From: M55B165 sp964423265
GTDB taxonomy: Bacteria; Actinomycetota; Humimicrobiia; Humimicrobiales; Humimicrobiaceae
Assembly: GCA_964423265.1 (NCBI GenBank)
Contig: CAYREF010000032.1
Coordinates: forward strand, 1 to 22,488
DNA length: 22,488 bases
Direction: 5' to 3'
Shown one piece after another: positions 1-7,938 of this stretch. A program made the translations under genes and the position numbers. Position 1 is the stretch's first letter; every line of letters starts with the position of its first letter. The notes beneath the pieces were generated by a model that worked only from the letters and a program-made list of their open reading frames with translations, ran no database searches and was not told where the DNA came from.

Positions 1-55
1 TTTAAACATACCTTCAATTTCTTTTATTTCCCTGGTGCTCTATCCTGCTGCTAAT

Positions 56-193
56 TTACTTATTTTTTAACGATTTCATGCAGTTTTTCTTAAATTTATG
101 CTGGGCCTTCAAATCCATGTACATTAAATGTAAACCACTGCTATCTGTTTTTATTTCTATGTCCTTATCAAATTTAGGAAATTCAACATTATT
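56..193 (-). pseudogene. possible remnant of an unidentified coding sequence
   Basis: A minus-strand open stretch of about 45 codons ends in TAA at 58-56. Its upstream boundary is an in-frame TAA, and the first in-frame ATG comes only after about half of it. The composition (mixed acidic, basic and hydrophobic residues ending in a Lys-rich tail) is more protein-like than the surrounding low-complexity DNA. I do not recognise a family. It may be a degraded 3' end or a chance open frame. Confidence 0.2.
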
Positions 194-279
194 AATTTAT
201 AAAATAGGGGTTATTAAATCCTTATTCTATGTTTTTTACATACAAATTAAAAAATAATCCAATATTTATGGTAGAATGT

Positions 280-308
280 TTGACCAGACTTCTTATTAAT
301 ATTAGATT
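280..308 (+). promoter_or_regulatory. promoter of the flavodoxin gene
   Basis: TTGACC at 280-285 and TAGATT at 303-308 are separated by 17 bases, five and four matches to the sigma-70 type consensus. This would start transcription near 315 and leave a leader of about 30 bases before the ATG at 347. A second possible extended -10 (TGG-TAGAAT, 269-277) lies just upstream without a good -35. Confidence 0.45.
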
Positions 309-346
309 ACTGTTTTAAAAAAATATTTTACATATGAAGGAGGACC

Positions 347-802
347 ATGAATTCAATAACAATATATCATTCAGAACACCATAATAATACAAAAAAAATA
401 GCAGAAGTTATTGCTAAAAATTTAGACTCTGAAATAGAAGAAGCTAAAGATATAGAGCCAAACCAACTCAATAACTACCAGCTAATAGGGTTGGGCTCGG
501 GAGTTTACCACGGTAATTTGCATGAGGATTTATATAAAATTGTTAGAAACCTGCCAAACCAAAATGGCAGAAAAGTCTTTATTTTTTCAACTACCGGATC
601 TAAAACCTATAGTGCCAAAGCCCATAATTATTTTAAAAAGGAACTTAAAAACAAGGGTTTAAAAGTTGTTGGTGAGTTTAGCTGTTTAGGTTTTGATACT
701 GCTTTAAGCCCGGAAGGCATCAATAAGGGGAGGCCTAATAGCCAAGATTTGGAAGATGCTAAAGAATTTGCCCTAAATTTAAAAAAACAAATAAGCATGT
801 AA
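347..802 (+). CDS. flavodoxin-domain protein
   Basis: A 151-residue single-domain flavodoxin, expected to bind FMN non-covalently and act as a cytoplasmic one-electron carrier or in flavin-dependent redox chemistry. The N-terminus has a beta strand (SITIYHS) followed by the phosphate-binding loop region HSEHHNNTKKIAE (residues 8-20) in place of the classical TGNT loop. GLGSGVYHG (about 49-57) and STTGS (about 81-85) correspond to the later FMN-contacting loops. The C-terminal GFDTALSPEGINKGRPN stretch, then DL..A..FA, is characteristic of the short flavodoxin-like family found widely in anaerobes. The ATG is preceded at ideal distance by a perfect AGGAGG (about 338-343). It appears monocistronic. 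The partner enzyme cannot be told from context. Confidence 0.88.
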   Translation: MNSITIYHSEHHNNTKKIAEVIAKNLDSEIEEAKDIEPNQLNNYQLIGLGSGVYHGNLHEDLYKIVRNLPNQNGRKVFIFSTTGSKTYSAKAHNYFKKELKNKGLKVVGEFSCLGFDTALSPEGINKGRPNSQDLEDAKEFALNLKKQISM

Positions 803-931
803 TTAATTCTTTTACTATCCATTAAGTTTTGCCATTGGCTACCTATTGCCACCCTTTGCAAATAATTAAAATTTATATATCTATAAAACCAAAAACATTA
901 TCATTATATGTAAGAAAAGGAGGGGATTAAT

Positions 932-1234
932 ATGTCTAAACCTAAAAAGGCCTACCTTGCAAGCTTAGGTATCGCCAGCTTAAGCTATGAAAAGGCTAAG
1001 AATATTGCAAAAGGCCTAGTAAAAAAAGGGGACCTGCTAAAAGAAAAACAGGAGAAATTTATAAAAGAGCTTATGAAGAAGGCAAAAGAGAATAGTGAAG
1101 AAATAAAAGAAAAAGCCAACAAGACCATAGACGGCTTAATAAAGGAGGGGGAGAAACTAGATAAAAAAGCTGAAGAAAAGATAATAAATAATATAAAAAA
1201 ACATCAGAAGATATTAGAAAAAGAAGAATTATAA
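932..1234 (+). CDS. phasin-like helical protein, main frame (probably C-terminally frameshifted)
   Basis: This frame gives 100 residues, Lys/Glu-rich and almost entirely amphipathic helix after a short hydrophobic N-terminus (AYLASLGIASLSYEKA). The pattern is that of the phasin superfamily (polyhydroxyalkanoate granule-associated and related coiled-coil proteins): long heptad-like helices then a short conserved tail. The tail expected in such proteins, L-x-R-x-x-V-P-T-x-x-x-I-x-x-I-x-x-K-L, is absent here but present immediately downstream in the -1 frame (1192-1374). The ATG at 932 follows AAGGAGGGG (about 917-926), a strong ribosome-binding site. No PHA synthase or other polymer gene is in the window, so a storage-granule role is not supported; 'phasin-like' describes the fold only. 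Confidence 0.75.
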   Translation: MSKPKKAYLASLGIASLSYEKAKNIAKGLVKKGDLLKEKQEKFIKELMKKAKENSEEIKEKANKTIDGLIKEGEKLDKKAEEKIINNIKKHQKILEKEEL

Positions 1235-1374
1235 GGAAAGAAGCTAAAGAAAAAGAATTTGAATCAAAAATTGAAGAAATTCTAAGCCGTTTTGATGTTC
1301 CAACACAAAAAGACATAGAAAAAATTAAACAAAAATTAAATGAAATCAGTAAAGTAATAGAAAAAGGGAAATAA
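1192..1374 (+). pseudogene. conserved C-terminal tail of the phasin-like protein in the -1 frame
   Basis: This frame is open from just after a stop at 1189-1191 to TAA at 1372-1374 and has no start codon of its own. It encodes KEAKEKEFESKIEEILSR then FDVPTQKDIEKIKQKLNEIS and a short Lys-rich end, which is the signature tail of phasin-type proteins. It must therefore be the end of the gene beginning at 932. The switch has to occur between 1192 and 1234, a stretch that includes a run of seven A (1195-1201) placed exactly as A-AAA-AAA relative to the upstream reading frame. A lost base in the run, a genuine mutation, or programmed -1 slippage could each explain it. Confidence 0.7.
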
Positions 1375-1603
1375 AACTTACGGCATACCGGTTACACCAG
1401 CTAGAACTGCAGGAAATTTGCATTAATTTAATAATTGTATATAATATTTACCTGTTATTTAATTTAAGCAAAAGTAGGTATCAGCAAAAGACAATAATTA
1501 TAAAGAAATATTTTACCCGCTAACTCCACATTTTAGTTTTATTAATTTTTTTGCGACCTTAACGCCTATTAGTAACAATTATCAAAAGAGAAAGGACAGC
1601 TAA

Positions 1604-1951
1604 ATGAATAAAAGGCTATATGTAGGGAATTTAGAGTACTCTACTACAGACAAAGAGCTTGAAGACTTATTCTCAAGTGAAGGAAAAGTCACTTACTCCA
1701 AAGTTATAACCAGATCTGATGGTAAATCTAGAGGTTTTGGTTTTGTGGAGATGGAAACAGAAGAAGAAGCAAAAAAGGCTATGGAAAAATTCAATCAGTC
1801 TTCCTTCAAGGACAGAACTATCATTGTAAATGAAGCAAAGGAGAGAAAAAATAGAAACTTTTCTAGAGATGATAGCAGCAGAAATTATAATAGGAAATCA
1901 AAAGATGACCTTAACTCCAAACTAAAAAAGCTTAGAAAAAAATTTAAATAA
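1604..1951 (+). CDS. RRM-domain RNA-binding protein
   Basis: A 115-residue protein with one RNA recognition motif (residues about 3-80) and a basic, Asn/Ser/Arg-rich tail. The two RNP motifs are clear: RNP2 LYVGNL (5-10) and RNP1 KSRGFGFVEM (41-50), with the aromatic residues that stack on RNA bases in place. The tail (about 81-115, ending KLKKLRKKFK) is strongly positive and probably adds non-specific RNA affinity. Bacterial single-RRM proteins of this kind (Rbp type) are small cytoplasmic RNA-binding proteins, in some bacteria linked to cold or stress; the role here is inferred. The ATG is preceded by AAAGGACAG. The upstream gap (1375-1603) is AT-rich and I see no convincing promoter in it. 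It stands alone on the plus strand. Confidence 0.92.
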   Translation: MNKRLYVGNLEYSTTDKELEDLFSSEGKVTYSKVITRSDGKSRGFGFVEMETEEEAKKAMEKFNQSSFKDRTIIVNEAKERKNRNFSRDDSSRNYNRKSKDDLNSKLKKLRKKFK

Positions 1952-2072
1952 ACATAAGTTTTATTTTTATATCAATTTAGACACCTCTTGCTCCATCCTT
2001 TTAGTGCATAGGCAATCTATTTTATGGTTACCTTTTAGGTATAGTTAAATTCTGGTATCTTATTTGGATGTT

Positions 2073-3290
2073 TTAATAGATATAGTACTTTGCTTCTATT
2101 GTTTTGGTCTTTTCTATTGAGCCGCCCCTGCCATCACTGATTTTCACTTTTACAACATAATCCCCCATAGATGATGGGGTTGTCCAAGTTGCGGGATTCA
2201 TATTTTTATTAGCGACTGTTCCCCCGCTAACTTCCCAAGTGTAAATTAAAGGATCATCATTAGGGTCAGAAGCTTCTATAAACAATTCATATTCCTGATC
2301 TGTGAAAACAAATTTTACAGGAGTGGTATCTCCCTTTTCATAAATTTCTATTTCACCAGCTTCGGGTGATTTATTCATCTCAATTACTTCTACTGATTCG
2401 GTCATGGAGTCTGTTCCTCCTCTGCCATCAGTAACTGTTACAGTCATATTTACAGTGCCTGGCTCATCTGGCGCTGTCCACTCAATGGGATTTGTCTCGG
2501 GGTTTTCAATTGTTCCCATGTCTATACTCCAGCTATAGCTAAGGACATCGCCATCTGGGTCAGAGGCCGAAACAGAAACCATATATTCTACTTCTGTATA
2601 ATGGTTCCCCATTAATGTAATTTCATCAATAATTGGTGAGCGGTTACATCCCCAACTTAATTCTATAGAATCTGTAGCTATTCCGGCAACATTTTCTGCT
2701 GCAGCAATTAAAGTATAAGTTTCATTTATATCATGCAAATTTACCTGTGCAATGTTTTCCCCGAAAGCTGCTAAACTGTCATCCTTGCTCCATTCAATTT
2801 CAGGACTTGGAATACCGCTTACCGTAGCCTCTACCCTGTAATAGCAAACACCATCAGCAGAAGAATAAAGAGGTCCTTCAATAATCTCAATAGATATAGT
2901 TGGTGCAACTTCAATTATTTCTTCATCCGCCTCCGGTTCTCCCTCGGCTATTTCCTCTGCCTCTCCATTATCGGGCAACGGCTCTTCTTCAGGTTCTTCT
3001 TCTACGCCTTCAGGTTCTTCTTCTACGCCTTCAGGTTCTTCTTCTAAATCTTCTTCGCTTCCGTTTGTGTCTTCTTCAATCACTAAGCTTTCAGTTTCAG
3101 TTTCTACCGCCAAGGCAATTTCTTCTTCTGTTTCGATAACTGTCTCTTCTATATCCTTATTGCGGCAAAAAGTTAAGAGAAGTAAAATTATAATAATTAT
3201 TATAATTGCCAGACCGGCAGCAATACCTATTATGGCAAATATTCTTTTTCTTTCTTTTTTCTTCTTTTCTTCATCATTTTGATTATCCAT
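2073..3290 (-). CDS. membrane-anchored protein with acidic stalk and PKD/Ig-like domains
   Basis: A 405-residue surface-type protein. Residues 1-16 are highly charged (KKKKERKR), then a very hydrophobic Ile/Leu segment (17-41) forms a signal-anchor with the rest outside. Residues 46-126 are a Glu/Pro-rich stalk containing near-perfect seven-residue repeats (EGVEEEP). Residues about 130-213 look Ig-like. Two homologous beta-sandwich repeats follow (about 216-303 and 307-400), each with a SDPxxDxLxYxW motif and a W-T-x-P...V-x-x-SDGRGG or TDGRGG end, as in PKD and related bacterial Ig-like domains. Such modules mediate adhesion or spacing on the cell surface; no catalytic domain is seen. The ATG at 3290 has GAGGG nine bases upstream. 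The Cys pair C149/C215 could form a disulfide. It lies on the same strand just downstream of the AmaP-like gene. Confidence 0.8.
   Translation of the reverse strand: MDNQNDEEKKKKERKRIFAIIGIAAGLAIIIIIIILLLLTFCRNKDIEETVIETEEEIALAVETETESLVIEEDTNGSEEDLEEEPEGVEEEPEGVEEEPEEEPLPDNGEAEEIAEGEPEADEEIIEVAPTISIEIIEGPLYSSADGVCYYRVEATVSGIPSPEIEWSKDDSLAAFGENIAQVNLHDINETYTLIAAAENVAGIATDSIELSWGCNRSPIIDEITLMGNHYTEVEYMVSVSASDPDGDVLSYSWSIDMGTIENPETNPIEWTAPDEPGTVNMTVTVTDGRGGTDSMTESVEVIEMNKSPEAGEIEIYEKGDTTPVKFVFTDQEYELFIEASDPNDDPLIYTWEVSGGTVANKNMNPATWTTPSSMGDYVVKVKISDGRGGSIEKTKTIEAKYYIY
2988..3046 (-). repeat. 21-bp tandem repeat, about 2.8 copies, inside the acidic stalk
   Basis: Units lie at 2988-3008, 3009-3029 and a partial one at 3030-3046; the plus-strand unit is TTCAGGTTCTTCTTCTACGC plus one C. 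Each unit encodes seven residues (EGVEEEP), so copy-number changes keep the reading frame and would only alter stalk length. Confidence 0.85.
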
Positions 3291-3447
3291 TATCCATTGC
3301 CCTCTATTTTTTTACTTATACTATTAAGTATATAACTATTAATACAATATATTAAGCATTTTTTGCAGGCAAACTTAAGAACACAAAAAACTTAACTCAA
3401 AAAGGATGCTGCTGAAGTAACCAATTCATACACCAGCCCCTGGCCTT

Positions 3448-4065
3448 CTACTCTTCTCCGCTATCAGGCTTTTCTTCCTTTTCCTCTTCTGGTGTTTCCT
3501 TTATTTCCACTTCTTTTTCTTCCTCTTCTTTTTCCTCTTTTCTAGTAATAAAGCCAGTTGCAGTATAATTGGTCTTAAGCACTGTAAACCCTAATTCCTT
3601 GGAAGCAAAATCGCTAGCTGCTCTTCTTATCTCTTGGGTCCTGTCTGCTACATTATCCCCCTTTACCAAATTAGAATAAATATTTATTATTATTCCCTCT
3701 TTTTTAGGAATAACTTTTACTTTAGGATCAATAACATTGTCAAGGGGGAGTAATTTCTCCCTTACCTGCTTAGATACTGTTTTAAGGGTTATCATTGTCT
3801 TTCCTGATTGATCCTTTGAAATACTTGCAGCTTTTGGTTTCCGCCTGTAAAATTCGAATACAAGAAGGACTAAACCCACAATTACAATCAATAATAATAC
3901 TAAGGCCAGAATAAATTGGTTTGCACTTGCTACATAATTTACAATCCTGTCAGCTATATCAGAAATATTATATAAATTAGCAAATATGTTCACAAAAGAT
4001 ACAATAGAAAAAACAACTAAGAATAGCAGCAATATAATCACGATAATTCTATTAAAAATATTCAT
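3448..4065 (-). CDS. amaP: alkaline shock response membrane anchor protein AmaP-like
   Basis: A 205-residue protein with two N-terminal transmembrane helices (about 6-29 and 49-71) joined by a short loop, then a cytoplasmic domain (about 80-175) resembling Asp23: ITLKTVSKQVREKLLPLD...VKVIPKKEGIIINIYSNL....DRTQEIRRAASDF. The last 30 residues are a Glu/Lys-rich tail. In Gram-positive bacteria AmaP tethers Asp23 to the membrane and the pair is tied to cell-envelope stress. No asp23 gene is in this window, so either it is elsewhere or this protein acts alone. The gene is followed after 157 bases by the PKD-domain protein on the same strand and diverges from the DUF2254 gene across a very AT-rich 171-base gap. 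The ATG has AAAGGGA upstream. Confidence 0.8.
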   Translation of the reverse strand: MNIFNRIIVIILLLFLVVFSIVSFVNIFANLYNISDIADRIVNYVASANQFILALVLLLIVIVGLVLLVFEFYRRKPKAASISKDQSGKTMITLKTVSKQVREKLLPLDNVIDPKVKVIPKKEGIIINIYSNLVKGDNVADRTQEIRRAASDFASKELGFTVLKTNYTATGFITRKEEKEEEEKEVEIKETPEEEKEEKPDSGEE

Positions 4066-4236
4066 TTTACATCCCTTTCCTTTTAAAATTTGCTTCTTGT
4101 ATTATTTTATAATATATAACAATAAAAAGCAGTGAGAAAAATATTAGCGAAGTTAAAAAAAATTAAAAAATATTATAAAATTATAGAATCTTAAAAAGAA
4201 AAAATGTTTTAAAAATAAATACAATGAAAGCATAAA

Positions 4237-5568
4237 TTGTTTAGGAAAATAATACTCAGGTATAAAGAAAGTATATGGTTTGTCCCTAGCCTGTTTATTT
4301 TTGGTTCCATAGTTCTATCATTTATTACCGTCACCATTGATACCACCTTCCAGGAAGATTTCCAGAAGTTTTTACCGGCTTTCGCTCTTACTGGCGTAAC
4401 CCTGGGAAGAGCAATACTAACAGTTATTGCTACTGCGCTCCTTACAATGACCACCATTACTTTCTCTACAATAATGGTAGTACTGTCAATATATTCTTCC
4501 CAGTTTTCGCCCAGGACGCTCCAAAACTTTATATCCGACAAACTTACTCAAATTGTACTAGGGGTATTTATATCAGGGTTTACTTATTCCATAGTCTCCC
4601 TTTTATTCATGCACGAAAGAGAGCCTGAAACCTTTGTTTTTTCCCCTTTCTTTGCCATAGTATTGTCTCTTATTAGCATAGGCTATTTTATAAGGTTTCT
4701 TCAATATATAACAAACTCAATACAAATTAATAATTTAGTTGAAGATTTAAGCCAGGAAATATTGACCACCTTAAAAAGAAAACAAAATAATATTAAAAGC
4801 TTAAAGAACAATGAAAAAGTTTTATCAAATGTAAGGGAAGGAATTATAAATCTGCATAAAAGGAACTCTAAACAGGTAACCGCCCACAAATACGGCCACA
4901 TCCAGCATATTGACATTGAAGGTCTGATAAAGTATGCAAAGGGAAAGGATATAATAATCGAAACTACAAAAAAAGTTGGAGATTATGTAAGCCAGTCCAC
5001 ACCATATATTATAATTTGGAATTTTAAAAAAGATGAAAAAATAAGGGAAAGTTACTCTAAATATATTAATATTGGTAATTATAAAAGTACTATACAGGAC
5101 CTGGACTTTGGAATCCAGAAGCTGGAAGAAATTGCCCTACGGGCTATTTCGCCAAGCATAAATGACCCCAACACTGCTATGCTGGCAATCCGGAATATTG
5201 GAATTATATTAACCAAGATATGCAATTACTGCCAGGGGAGAAAATATTTTTATGACCAAGAAGGTAACCTACGCCTTATACTTAACGAAAGGTGTTTTGA
5301 GGATATAATTTATGCAAGTTTTTATAAAATTTTAAATCTTTCCCAAGACCACATTTCCATAATTGCCACTTTCATAGAAGCCCTGATATTGGTAGCAGAG
5401 AGTAAAAACAGGAAAATCGCCCCTATATTGAAGGAATTCGTAAAGTATGCTGTTAATGGATTCGATAGAAAAGTCCTCCAGCAGCCAGACAACAGATTCT
5501 TGAATTCCAAACTAGAGGAACTCTACAGCTGGCTGAGGATAGAAGATAAGGATAAGATATTTTTCTAG
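4237..5568 (+). CDS. DUF2254 family membrane protein
   Basis: A 443-residue protein matching the DUF2254 family, whose function is not established. Four hydrophobic segments are visible in the N-terminal part (about 13-34, 54-86, 104-126, 134-155), followed by a soluble region of nearly 290 residues. Family features include the SIYSSQFSPR motif after the second membrane segment (about 84-93), GHIQHID (220-226) and the most conserved ALRAISPSINDPNTA block (300-314). Length is normal. The start is probably TTG at 4237: an in-frame TGA lies at 4225-4227, there is no in-frame ATG nearby, and only a weak GAAAG precedes it. A minimal three-codon frame (ATG at 4224, TAA at 4233-4235) sits on top of the leader and could affect initiation. 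It is divergent from the AmaP-like gene. Confidence 0.85.
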   Translation: MFRKIILRYKESIWFVPSLFIFGSIVLSFITVTIDTTFQEDFQKFLPAFALTGVTLGRAILTVIATALLTMTTITFSTIMVVLSIYSSQFSPRTLQNFISDKLTQIVLGVFISGFTYSIVSLLFMHEREPETFVFSPFFAIVLSLISIGYFIRFLQYITNSIQINNLVEDLSQEILTTLKRKQNNIKSLKNNEKVLSNVREGIINLHKRNSKQVTAHKYGHIQHIDIEGLIKYAKGKDIIIETTKKVGDYVSQSTPYIIIWNFKKDEKIRESYSKYINIGNYKSTIQDLDFGIQKLEEIALRAISPSINDPNTAMLAIRNIGIILTKICNYCQGRKYFYDQEGNLRLILNERCFEDIIYASFYKILNLSQDHISIIATFIEALILVAESKNRKIAPILKEFVKYAVNGFDRKVLQQPDNRFLNSKLEELYSWLRIEDKDKIFF

Positions 5569-5613
5569 CTGCCTGGCCCTGTTTATTAAGCCTATCCTTT
5601 TTTATAACTGTCT

Positions 5614-6726
5614 TTAAATCTCTATAATCTCATAGCTGCTGTTTCCCACTCCCATTTCCTTCCCGTAGCTAATCTGGTATTTCCAGCTTACATCCTCATT
5701 AATCATTTCAAATTTATCTTTTCCCTCTCCGTTTTTACTATAAGGGCTGTCTGGGTTAAGGGGAGCCGAATTTATAATATCTGCTGATGCCTTATCAATC
5801 GCTATGGGATCACCTGAGATTAATATACCCTGGTCTGAAACAAATGGAACCTCAGAAAAAGAAGTACAATCGCAATGCGGAGTTATATCGTTTAAAAAAT
5901 TAATATATACAATCTTGTCTTCTTTTCCCTTTACAATACCTCTCAGGTATTCAATCATTTTTTCCTGTAGTTTCTTTACCTCTTTTTTAAATTTGGGATG
6001 TATTGCCCCGTATTTGCATTCGGTAATACATTCCCCGCATCCAACACAATTATCAGAAATAAAATAAATGCTGCTGTCTCCTTTTTTAATTGCCCCATGG
6101 TTGCATGTTTCAATGCAGCTGCCGCACAATCTGCACAAATCCTCCTTTAGACCAGGCACAAATTCGGAATGCTGTTGGAATTTACCTTTAACAGCTGAAC
6201 CGCCCATTGCTAGGTTTTTGATGGCTCCACCGAATCCTCCAAGGGGGTGGGCAGTAAAATGGGAAACAGCTACAATAAAATCAGCATGGAATATGGAGCT
6301 TGCAATAAATACCTCTTTAAAATAATTACCATTTATTGTTACCGTTTTAAAATCCTTGCCGCTTAATCCATCAGCAATTATTATGGGAGCTCCCATGCTG
6401 CCAATATTGAACCCGTTGGCAGAAGCAGTCATTAAGTGATCTATGGCATTATGTCTCTTCCTATGATATAAAGTATTGCTGTCTGTAAGAAACGGCGAGC
6501 CACCATAACTTTTTATTTTCTCAACAATTTTTTTTATAAAAACCGGCCTAACGGAAGAAAAATTACCCATTTCCCCAAAATGCATTTTAACCGCTGTTTT
6601 ATCATTTTCTTCCATTTTTTTAAACAATCCATTTTTATCAAAAGCATCACCCATTATTTTTATCAAATTCCTGTTTTTCTTTTGTTTAGAATTAATAAAA
6701 TATATTTTACTTTTCTTGCCTTCCAT
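5614..6726 (-). CDS. DUF362 protein with two [4Fe-4S] ferredoxin motifs
   Basis: A 370-residue cytoplasmic iron-sulfur protein. Residues about 1-185 and 255-345 form the DUF362 fold (KMHFGEMGNFSSVRP at 48-62; PFLTDSNTLYHRKRHNA at 78-94; HFTAHPLGGFGGAIKNLAMGG at 156-176). Between them lies a dicluster ferredoxin insert with C198-x2-C201-x2-C204-x3-C208 and C227-x2-C230-x2-C233-x3-C237, enough ligands for two [4Fe-4S] clusters. Such proteins are common in strict anaerobes and presumed to transfer electrons, but the substrate is unknown. An extended -10 element lies 58 bases upstream. The gene is the last of the long minus-strand run but is probably separately transcribed, since 126 bases part it from potA. 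It converges with the DUF2254 gene across a 45-base gap with no clear terminator. Confidence 0.9.
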   Translation of the reverse strand: MEGKKSKIYFINSKQKKNRNLIKIMGDAFDKNGLFKKMEENDKTAVKMHFGEMGNFSSVRPVFIKKIVEKIKSYGGSPFLTDSNTLYHRKRHNAIDHLMTASANGFNIGSMGAPIIIADGLSGKDFKTVTINGNYFKEVFIASSIFHADFIVAVSHFTAHPLGGFGGAIKNLAMGGSAVKGKFQQHSEFVPGLKEDLCRLCGSCIETCNHGAIKKGDSSIYFISDNCVGCGECITECKYGAIHPKFKKEVKKLQEKMIEYLRGIVKGKEDKIVYINFLNDITPHCDCTSFSEVPFVSDQGILISGDPIAIDKASADIINSAPLNPDSPYSKNGEGKDKFEMINEDVSWKYQISYGKEMGVGNSSYEIIEI

Positions 6727-6783
6727 TCCTATTACCTTTCTTCTTTTCTACTTTAGTAAAAACTTACCACAGTAATTTAAATA

Positions 6784-6792
6784 ATTATAGCA
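6784..6792 (-). promoter_or_regulatory. extended -10 promoter of the DUF362 gene
   Basis: On the minus strand TGCTATAAT is a perfect TGn extended -10. The -35 region 17-18 bases upstream is poor, as is usual for extended -10 promoters. Transcription would start about 50 bases before the ATG at 6726. Confidence 0.45.
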
Positions 6793-6852
6793 ATCATTTT
6801 TTTGATGAATTAATGTAGCCATACACGGAAAGTATACCAATATAGAAAACTT

Positions 6853-7935
6853 CTAGTCGCCTTTTAAAATTATACCCTCACTATAACTCCAGTAAAAAAA
6901 TGCTTTATCGTTTTCCCGGTAATTTTTAGCAGTGCTGTCATTTTTAATTTCTGCAGTCAGCTCCCCTACTTCAGGATTATATATAGCAATCCTGATATCG
7001 GGACCCTCAAAGGTTGAGCTCCTTACCACTCCTTTATAGCGGTTAGCCTGGGGTACAGACCCTTTAGATACCTTTATTTTCTCAGGTCTTATAAAAAAAT
7101 AAAGGGTAGAACTATCTTCATATTTAAATAGCCCTTTATCGGACAATATTTTCCCGTTTCTTTCAGTAGTTAATACATACCTGCTGTTTTGCCTTTTAAT
7201 ATTTTTTAATTTTATAAAATTGCCCGCCCCAATAAAATCTGCCGTAAATTTGTTAACCGGGTTATTATAAATATCATCAGGGGTACCAGATTGTACAATT
7301 TTCCCAGCTTTCATTACTGCTAAAGTATCAGACATGGTAAGGGCTTCGCTCTGGTCATGAGTAACATATAAGAAAGTTGTCCCTGTTTTGCGCTGTATTC
7401 GTTTAAGTTCCTTCCGCATGGAAATTCTCAATTTCTTATCTAGTGATGCCAGCGGTTCATCCAGCAAGAGGATTTTGGGATTTACTATAAGGGACCTGGC
7501 CAGAGCTACCCTCTGCTTCTGTCCTCCTGACAGCTCAGCAATTCTCCTGCCTTCTAATCCTTCCAGGTTTACCAGCTTAATTATTTTATAAAATTCACTT
7601 TCTATTCTAGTTCTGGCAAAAGACCTTTTCTTCAACCCGTAAACAATATTTTCCCTGACATTTAAATGGGGGAATAAAGCCAAGTCCTGGAAAACCATGC
7701 TGGTATCCCTCTTGTTGGGGGATATATTTTTCATCAGGGTTTTGTCTATGGTTACAGTTCCGCTATCCTGTACTACAAACCCCCCTATTATCCGTAGAGT
7801 GGTTGTCTTGCCACATCCTGAAGGGCCCAAAAGGGAAAAGAACTCCCCTACTTTAACTTTTAGGTCAATATTGTCAACAGCAACTATTTTACCATATTTT
7901 TTTGTAATTCCTTTAAGCTCTACAATATATGGCAT
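6853..7935 (-). CDS. potA: spermidine/putrescine-type ABC transporter ATPase PotA
   Basis: A 360-residue ATPase that powers the importer encoded just upstream. All ABC motifs are intact: Walker A GPSGCGKTT (37-45), Q-loop VFQD (Q83), signature LSGGQ (135-139), Walker B ILLLDEP (155-161) and the switch His in THDQSEA (H193). Residues about 230-355 form a TOBE-type regulatory domain, as in PotA and the related CysA/FbpC/MalK ATPases. Homology of the ATPase alone would allow other substrates, but the PotB/C/D partners favour polyamines. The start lies three bases after the potD stop and has no clear Shine-Dalgarno, which suggests translation coupled to potD. It is the last gene of the cluster, and no hairpin terminator is evident after it. 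Confidence 0.92.
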   Translation of the reverse strand: MPYIVELKGITKKYGKIVAVDNIDLKVKVGEFFSLLGPSGCGKTTTLRIIGGFVVQDSGTVTIDKTLMKNISPNKRDTSMVFQDLALFPHLNVRENIVYGLKKRSFARTRIESEFYKIIKLVNLEGLEGRRIAELSGGQKQRVALARSLIVNPKILLLDEPLASLDKKLRISMRKELKRIQRKTGTTFLYVTHDQSEALTMSDTLAVMKAGKIVQSGTPDDIYNNPVNKFTADFIGAGNFIKLKNIKRQNSRYVLTTERNGKILSDKGLFKYEDSSTLYFFIRPEKIKVSKGSVPQANRYKGVVRSSTFEGPDIRIAIYNPEVGELTAEIKNDSTAKNYRENDKAFFYWSYSEGIILKGD

Positions 7936-7938
7936 ATT

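Larger units (their letters stand above)
1..346. other. AT-rich lead-in without an intact gene
   Basis: No complete gene is visible here. On the minus strand, positions about 56-193 form an open stretch ending in a TAA at 58-56 whose translation looks protein-like (it contains DKDIEIKTDSSGLHLMYMDL), but no ATG lies at its head and a stop precedes it. It could be the tail of a decayed gene or chance. The right part (about 190-346) is very AT-rich and holds the promoter of the flavodoxin gene. Confidence 0.4.

Noticed and set aside
2988..3046. CRISPR-like repeat
   Set aside because: The units are directly adjacent with no spacers and encode an in-frame peptide repeat.
2900..3139. Leu-rich open frame opposite the acidic stalk
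   Set aside because: It is the antisense shadow of the Glu/Pro repeat region and has no ribosome-binding site.
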